NCBI RefSeq assembly: GCF_016862115.1
Contig: NZ_BOMI01000123.1
Span: 21,502-85,501 of the forward strand
Reading direction: 5' to 3'
Length of the DNA: 64,000 nucleotides
From: Paractinoplanes deccanensis
GTDB lineage: Bacteria > Actinomycetota > Actinomycetes > Mycobacteriales > Micromonosporaceae
Shown: piece after piece, positions 60,948-64,000 of the stretch
Position numbering within the stretch: the stretch's first letter is position 1
Layout of the letters: the number at the start of each line of letters is the position of its first letter
Made by a program: the position numbers and the translations under genes
The notes under the pieces: model-generated
Told to the model about the DNA's origin: nothing
Database searches by the model: none
The model's input: the letters and a program-made list of their open reading frames with translations, nothing else

Positions 60948-61763
60948 TCAGGCCGCCCGTGCCGTGTACCGGTCGCCGAAGCGGTCGACGATCAGCGGCA
61001 GCCCGAACGTCTTGCTCAGGTTGCCGGCGGTCATCACCTCGCCGAGCAGGCCGGCCGCGACGATCGAGCCCTCACGCAGCAGCAGGCCGTGGGTGAAGCC
61101 CGGCGGAATCTCCTCGACGTGGTGGGTGACCAGCACCATCGCGGGCGAATCGGGGTCGAGGGCCAGCTCGGTCAGCCGCGCGACCAGATCCTCGCGGCCG
61201 CCCAGGTCGAGCCCGGCGCTCGGCTCGTCGAGCAGCATCAGCTCGGGGTCGGTCATCAAGGCCCGGGCGATGAGGGTGCGCTTGCGCTCGCCCTCGGAGA
61301 GCGTGCCGAACTCCCGATCGACCAGGGCGCCCATGCCGATCTGGGTGAGCAGCTGCCGGGCGCGGGCCTCGTCCTGCGGGTCGTAGCTCTCACGCCAGCG
61401 GCCCACCACCGACCACGCGGCGGTGACGACCACGTCGAGCACCCGCTCCTCCACCGGCACCCGCTCGGCGAACTGACCGGTCGCCAGGCCGATCCGGGTG
61501 CGCAGCTCGTTGATGTCGGTGCGGCCGAGCCGCTCGGCGAGCACGTAGGCGGTCCCGCGGGACGGGTGCAGCCGGCCGGCGGCCAGGTTGAGCAGGGTCG
61601 TCTTGCCGGCGCCGTTGGGGCCGAGCACGACCCAGCGCTCGTCCAGCTCGACCTGCCACGACAGGCTGCGAACCAGGAAGTTTCCATTGCGGATCACGCT
61701 GACCCGGTCGAACGCGATGACGGTGTCGTCGTCCGGCGGGAGAGTCACGGCAGGCTCAGGCAC
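60948..61763 (-). CDS. Stand-alone ABC ATPase
   Basis: 271 residues. Walker A LGPNGAGKTTLLN, signature LSEGERKRTLIARAL, Walker B ELMLLDEPSAGLD, switch His in VLVTHHVEE. No permease or binding protein is next to it and no membrane segment, resembling ModF-like cytosolic ATPases. GTG 61763 chosen; the extended N-terminus upstream is repeat-derived and has no coding support. Operon with rbsK. Confidence 0.88.
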   Translation of the reverse strand: MPEPAVTLPPDDDTVIAFDRVSVIRNGNFLVRSLSWQVELDERWVVLGPNGAGKTTLLNLAAGRLHPSRGTAYVLAERLGRTDINELRTRIGLATGQFAERVPVEERVLDVVVTAAWSVVGRWRESYDPQDEARARQLLTQIGMGALVDREFGTLSEGERKRTLIARALMTDPELMLLDEPSAGLDLGGREDLVARLTELALDPDSPAMVLVTHHVEEIPPGFTHGLLLREGSIVAAGLLGEVMTAGNLSKTFGLPLIVDRFGDRYTARAA

Positions 61764-61925
61764 GCGTCCATCCAACCACGGGTTTTCCCCGCGGTCGTTG
61801 AAGACCCTCGCGGGCCGCCCTCCACCCTCGCGAGCTGTGTCCCACCCTCGCGGGCCGCCCCCACCCTCGCGGGCCGCCCTCACCCTCGCGAGCCGCCTCC
61901 CGCCCTCGCCTCGCGGGCCGGCCAC
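61764..61925. repeat. Short (about 18-bp) tandem repeats between ROK gene and ABC ATPase
   Basis: Multiple imperfect copies of CCACCCTCGCGGGCCGCC between 61799 and 61920. The ACCCTCG core is shared with the 25412 and 35450 arrays. Lies after the ROK gene's stop, in what should be the operon leader. Confidence 0.7.
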
Positions 61926-63116
61926 TCACGCCGTCGTCGAGCCGAAGACCTCGTCTCGTACCGCGTCGAGTGCCGTCCACAGGGCACCGTGCAGCACCGG
62001 GTCGGACTCCACGCCGGTGATGACCACCTTGGGGTGCACCAGCGTGATCGCGGCGACCTCCTGCTCGACCCGCTCGGCCAGCGCCGGCCCACCGGCCTGG
62101 CTCACCTCGCCGGCCAGCACGACGAGCGGCGGATCGAGCACCACGCAGGTGGCGGCCACGCCGAGCGCCAGCCGCCCGGCGAGCTCGTCCAGCACCGGAT
62201 CGCCGGCCTCCCCCGCGGCCACGGCGTCACGGATCACATCGGCGGCCTCGGCGCCGCGGAAGCCGTACTTCTTGCCGATCGCCTTGACCGCCTCGGCACC
62301 GGCGAGGCTCTGGAAGGCGCCGCGCACCCCGCCCTTGGCCGCCCGCTTCGACGAGTGCCGCGGCACCTCGGCGCCCGGCACGGGCAGATAGCCGATCTCA
62401 CCGGCGGCGCCCGTGCTGCCCTGGTGGAGCCGGCCGTCGATGACACTCGCCAGGCCGACGCCGCGGCCGACCCAGATGAGCACGAAGTCGCGCACCCCCG
62501 TGGCGGCCCCCGTGCTCGACTCGGCGACGGCGGCCATGTTGACATCGTTGCCGAAGACGACCGGCGTGTGCAGATCGCGCCGCAGGTCGTCGAGCAGCCC
62601 CCGGTGCCAGCGAGGCAGATCCCAGGCGAACGAGATCTCGCCGCTCTGCGGATCGACCAGACCCGGGGTGCCGAGCACGACCCGTCGCACGGAGCCCATG
62701 TCGGTGCCGGCCTCGGTCGCCGCCTGCACGACGGCGTTGTGCACGACGCCGACCGGGTCGTCGGTGTCCTTGGTGGACTGCTCGTTGCGCCCGAGGATCG
62801 TCCCGGTGATGTCGGCGCAGGCGGCTACCACCCGGTCCGGCCCGACATCCACGCCGATGACGTGCGCGCTGCCGGGCGTCACCGCGTACAGCTGGGCGTT
62901 GGGTCCCCTTCCGCCGGCCTGCTCACCCACCCGGCGCACGAGGCCTCGCTGCTCCAGACGCTCGACCAGCTGCGAGGCGGTGACCTTGCTGAGACCGGTC
63001 ATCTCGCCGAGCTGGGCCCGGGTCAGCGGCCCGCGCGAGAGCAGCAGTTCCAGCGCCGCGCGATCATTGAGCGCGCGCAACAGCCGGGGCGTGCCCGGAA
63101 GGCGGGTGGCGGCCAT
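61926..63116 (-). CDS. ROK-family transcriptional regulator (NagC/XylR type)
   Basis: 396 residues: N-terminal winged helix (LTRAQLGEMTGLSKVTASQLVERL) and a ROK sugar-kinase-like domain with VIGVDVGPDRV, GNDVNMAAVAE, GAAGEIGY and the ROK glycine pattern. The zinc motif of ROK kinases is not obvious, as expected for repressors. ATG 63116 follows AGGGG. Probably controls rbsK and itself through the AT-rich operator at 63133-63153. Confidence 0.92.
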   Translation of the reverse strand: MAATRLPGTPRLLRALNDRAALELLLSRGPLTRAQLGEMTGLSKVTASQLVERLEQRGLVRRVGEQAGGRGPNAQLYAVTPGSAHVIGVDVGPDRVVAACADITGTILGRNEQSTKDTDDPVGVVHNAVVQAATEAGTDMGSVRRVVLGTPGLVDPQSGEISFAWDLPRWHRGLLDDLRRDLHTPVVFGNDVNMAAVAESSTGAATGVRDFVLIWVGRGVGLASVIDGRLHQGSTGAAGEIGYLPVPGAEVPRHSSKRAAKGGVRGAFQSLAGAEAVKAIGKKYGFRGAEAADVIRDAVAAGEAGDPVLDELAGRLALGVAATCVVLDPPLVVLAGEVSQAGGPALAERVEQEVAAITLVHPKVVITGVESDPVLHGALWTALDAVRDEVFGSTTA

Positions 63117-63132
63117 GCAGATCCCCTACTTA

Positions 63133-63153
63133 TTTAGGATTATTTCCTATTAG
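63133..63153. promoter_or_regulatory. ROK operator and promoter
   Basis: An AT-rich island of TTTAGGATTATTTCCTATT, an inverted repeat TAGGA-N5-TCCTA with extended T/A flanks, 15-37 bp upstream of the ROK start. It resembles known ROK/XylR sites (AGGAA/TTTCCT) and overlaps the likely promoter. Confidence 0.6.
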
Positions 63154-63335
63154 AATACCGGCGCCCAGCGAACAGGTAGGCGCAGCGTAGCGGTCCCGGC
63201 GCGTCGGTGAACCCTGCACCGATCGACCCCGAGCGATCATGGCAGGTGACGCGGGGTGCCGACCAGACCCACATCCCCGGAAGAACCCCCACCGGGGACA
63301 CGGATTTTCGGTCGCGGCACCGCTCGTGATCCGGC

Positions 63336-63709
63336 TCTTGGCGGCGCCCCGCGGTAGCCCACACCCGGCGCGGTATCGGTCGCGGCCCGCACTCCGACGC
63401 GGTATCGCTCTCGGCGGCGCCCCTCGGCGACCCTTGCCCGGCGCGGTATCGCTCGCGACCCAAACCCCGGACGCGGCATCGCTCTCGGCGGCGCTTCTCG
63501 CAACCCGCGCCCCACGCGGCATCGCTCGCGACCCACACTCCCACACGGCATTGCCCTCGGCGGCGCTTCTCGGCAACCCGCGCCCGAGGCGGCATCGCTC
63601 GCGACCCACACCCCAACGCGGTAACGCTCTCGGCGGCGCTTCTCGGCAACCCACGCCCGACGCGGCATCGCTCGCGATCCGGAACTCGGTGGAACCTCGC
63701 AGCCCACGC
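63336..63709. repeat. 74-bp tandem repeat, five units
   Basis: Units begin near 63336, 63410, 63482, 63556 and 63629, each with CTCTCGGCGGCGC and CGGCATCGCTCGCGACCCAC-type halves. 74 bp changes the frame between units, so it is non-coding. Confidence 0.8.
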
Positions 63710-63821
63710 CCCAGCTCGCTATCACCCCGCGACGCTCCGCAGGCCCGCGCCTCACACCATGGGCGCCCTCGACGCCGTCGTCCGCGCCTCGACGTAGCAC
63801 ACGCCCGACGTAGCGCCTCGG

Positions 63822-63847
63822 TTATCCACAGCCGCTCGGGCTGTCCA
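63822..63847. other. DnaA-box-like pair within an inverted repeat
   Basis: TTATCCACA (63822-63830) and CTGTCCACA, with ACAGCC and GGCTGT arms between them. Two such boxes alone are not an origin, and dnaA/dnaN are not here. Confidence 0.4.
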
Positions 63848-63913
63848 CAGACCGCCGTAAGCAACATGCCGAATTGCGGAATGCTCGCCTTCAGGACGGC
63901 GGTCCCCCTGGGA

Positions 63914-64000
63914 GGGCGGGCCGTGGTGGGCGGGCCGAGGTGGGCGGGCCGAGGTGGGCGGGCCGAGGTGGGCGGGCCGAGGTGGGCGGGCCGAGGTGGG
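63914..64000. repeat. 15-bp tandem repeat reaching the right edge
   Basis: GGGCGGGCCGAGGTG repeated about six times; the array continues beyond the window. Confidence 0.85.

Larger units (their letters stand above)
63154..64000. other. Right-edge region, repeats, no supported gene
   Basis: Contains a 74-bp tandem array (63336-63709), a pair of DnaA-box-like sites (63822-63847) and a 15-bp array running off the edge. Long minus-strand frames through the 74-bp array shift between units and have no ribosome-binding site or conserved motif, so I call no CDS. Confidence 0.6.

Noticed and set aside
63140..63867. Minus-strand frames of 169-245 residues through the right-end repeats
   Set aside because: The 74-bp unit shifts the frame at each repeat and no start or motif is supported.

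Overview
This is a roughly 72% G+C stretch with dense, codon-biased genes and many short or 4-nt overlaps. The gene content (ilvBNC, ilvD, serA, leuB, ilvE, gatCAB, ligA, mnmA, etfBA, a WLPEP/DGGGK-type ECF41 sigma factor, DUF202 and DUF6232 proteins) points to a filamentous actinobacterium. Micromonosporaceae (Actinoplanes-like) is my best guess, but that is an inference from composition and gene repertoire, not a sequence search. I see no tRNA or rRNA gene, no transposase or integrase and no CRISPR array.

Layout. (1) 1-1,770: two converging LacI-type regulator genes, the second facing a perfect 28-bp palindromic operator; behind it lies a degenerate region with 60-bp repeats. (2) 2,460-16,280: branched-chain amino acid and serine block: ilvE, leuB, serA, mpgS (mannosyl-3-phosphoglycerate synthase, sharing the 3-phosphoglycerate node with serA), and an ilvB-ilvN-ilvC operon preceded by a leader peptide, a long hairpin and a terminator that look like an attenuator; then a GGDEF-EAL protein and, divergently, ilvD. 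(3) 16,430-18,280: an epimerase translationally coupled to an ECF41 sigma factor. (4) 18,250-25,300: LacI regulator and a divergent beta-mannoside uptake operon (lipoprotein binding protein, two permeases, GH2 beta-mannosidase). (5) 25,570-30,310: MarR/VOC divergent pair with stacked operators, a repeat-filled convergent intergenic region, and a PAS-GGDEF-EAL protein with a substituted EAL catalytic residue. (6) 30,440-35,450: sulfur-carrier/beta-propeller pair, PH-like membrane protein, PQQ-type sugar dehydrogenase lipoprotein, metallophosphoesterase. (7) 35,780-42,880: gatB and gatCA split by an M1 peptidase lipoprotein, and a third GGDEF-EAL protein. (8) 43,240-51,450: cysteine desulfurase, mnmA, MetE-like protein, ligA, then etfBA. 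(9) 51,600-60,050: small and membrane proteins, IlvG-like TPP enzyme, membrane-anchored Hsp70-like ATPase, enoyl-CoA hydratase, PAS protein coupled to a soluble chemotaxis-type transducer. (10) 60,055-63,120: ribokinase, ABC ATPase and ROK regulator, then a repeat-rich, apparently gene-free right end.

The most unusual feature of the window is not a single gene but a pattern of short tandem duplication. Intergenic minisatellites with units of 15, about 18, 27, 34-37, 57, 60, about 67 and 74 bp lie at gene 3' ends, several between convergent genes. In two places the repeat unit contains the terminal codons and stop codon of the adjacent gene, so that the gene's 3' end has been copied downstream (EAL gene at 27,671; MetE-like gene at 45,989). 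The same process appears to have entered coding sequence: ligA carries about 120 extra Ser/Ala/Asp-rich residues, the MetE-like protein an Ala/Ser loop, MnmA a tail of 9-residue repeats, and the left-edge LacI protein a Ser/Pro stretch.
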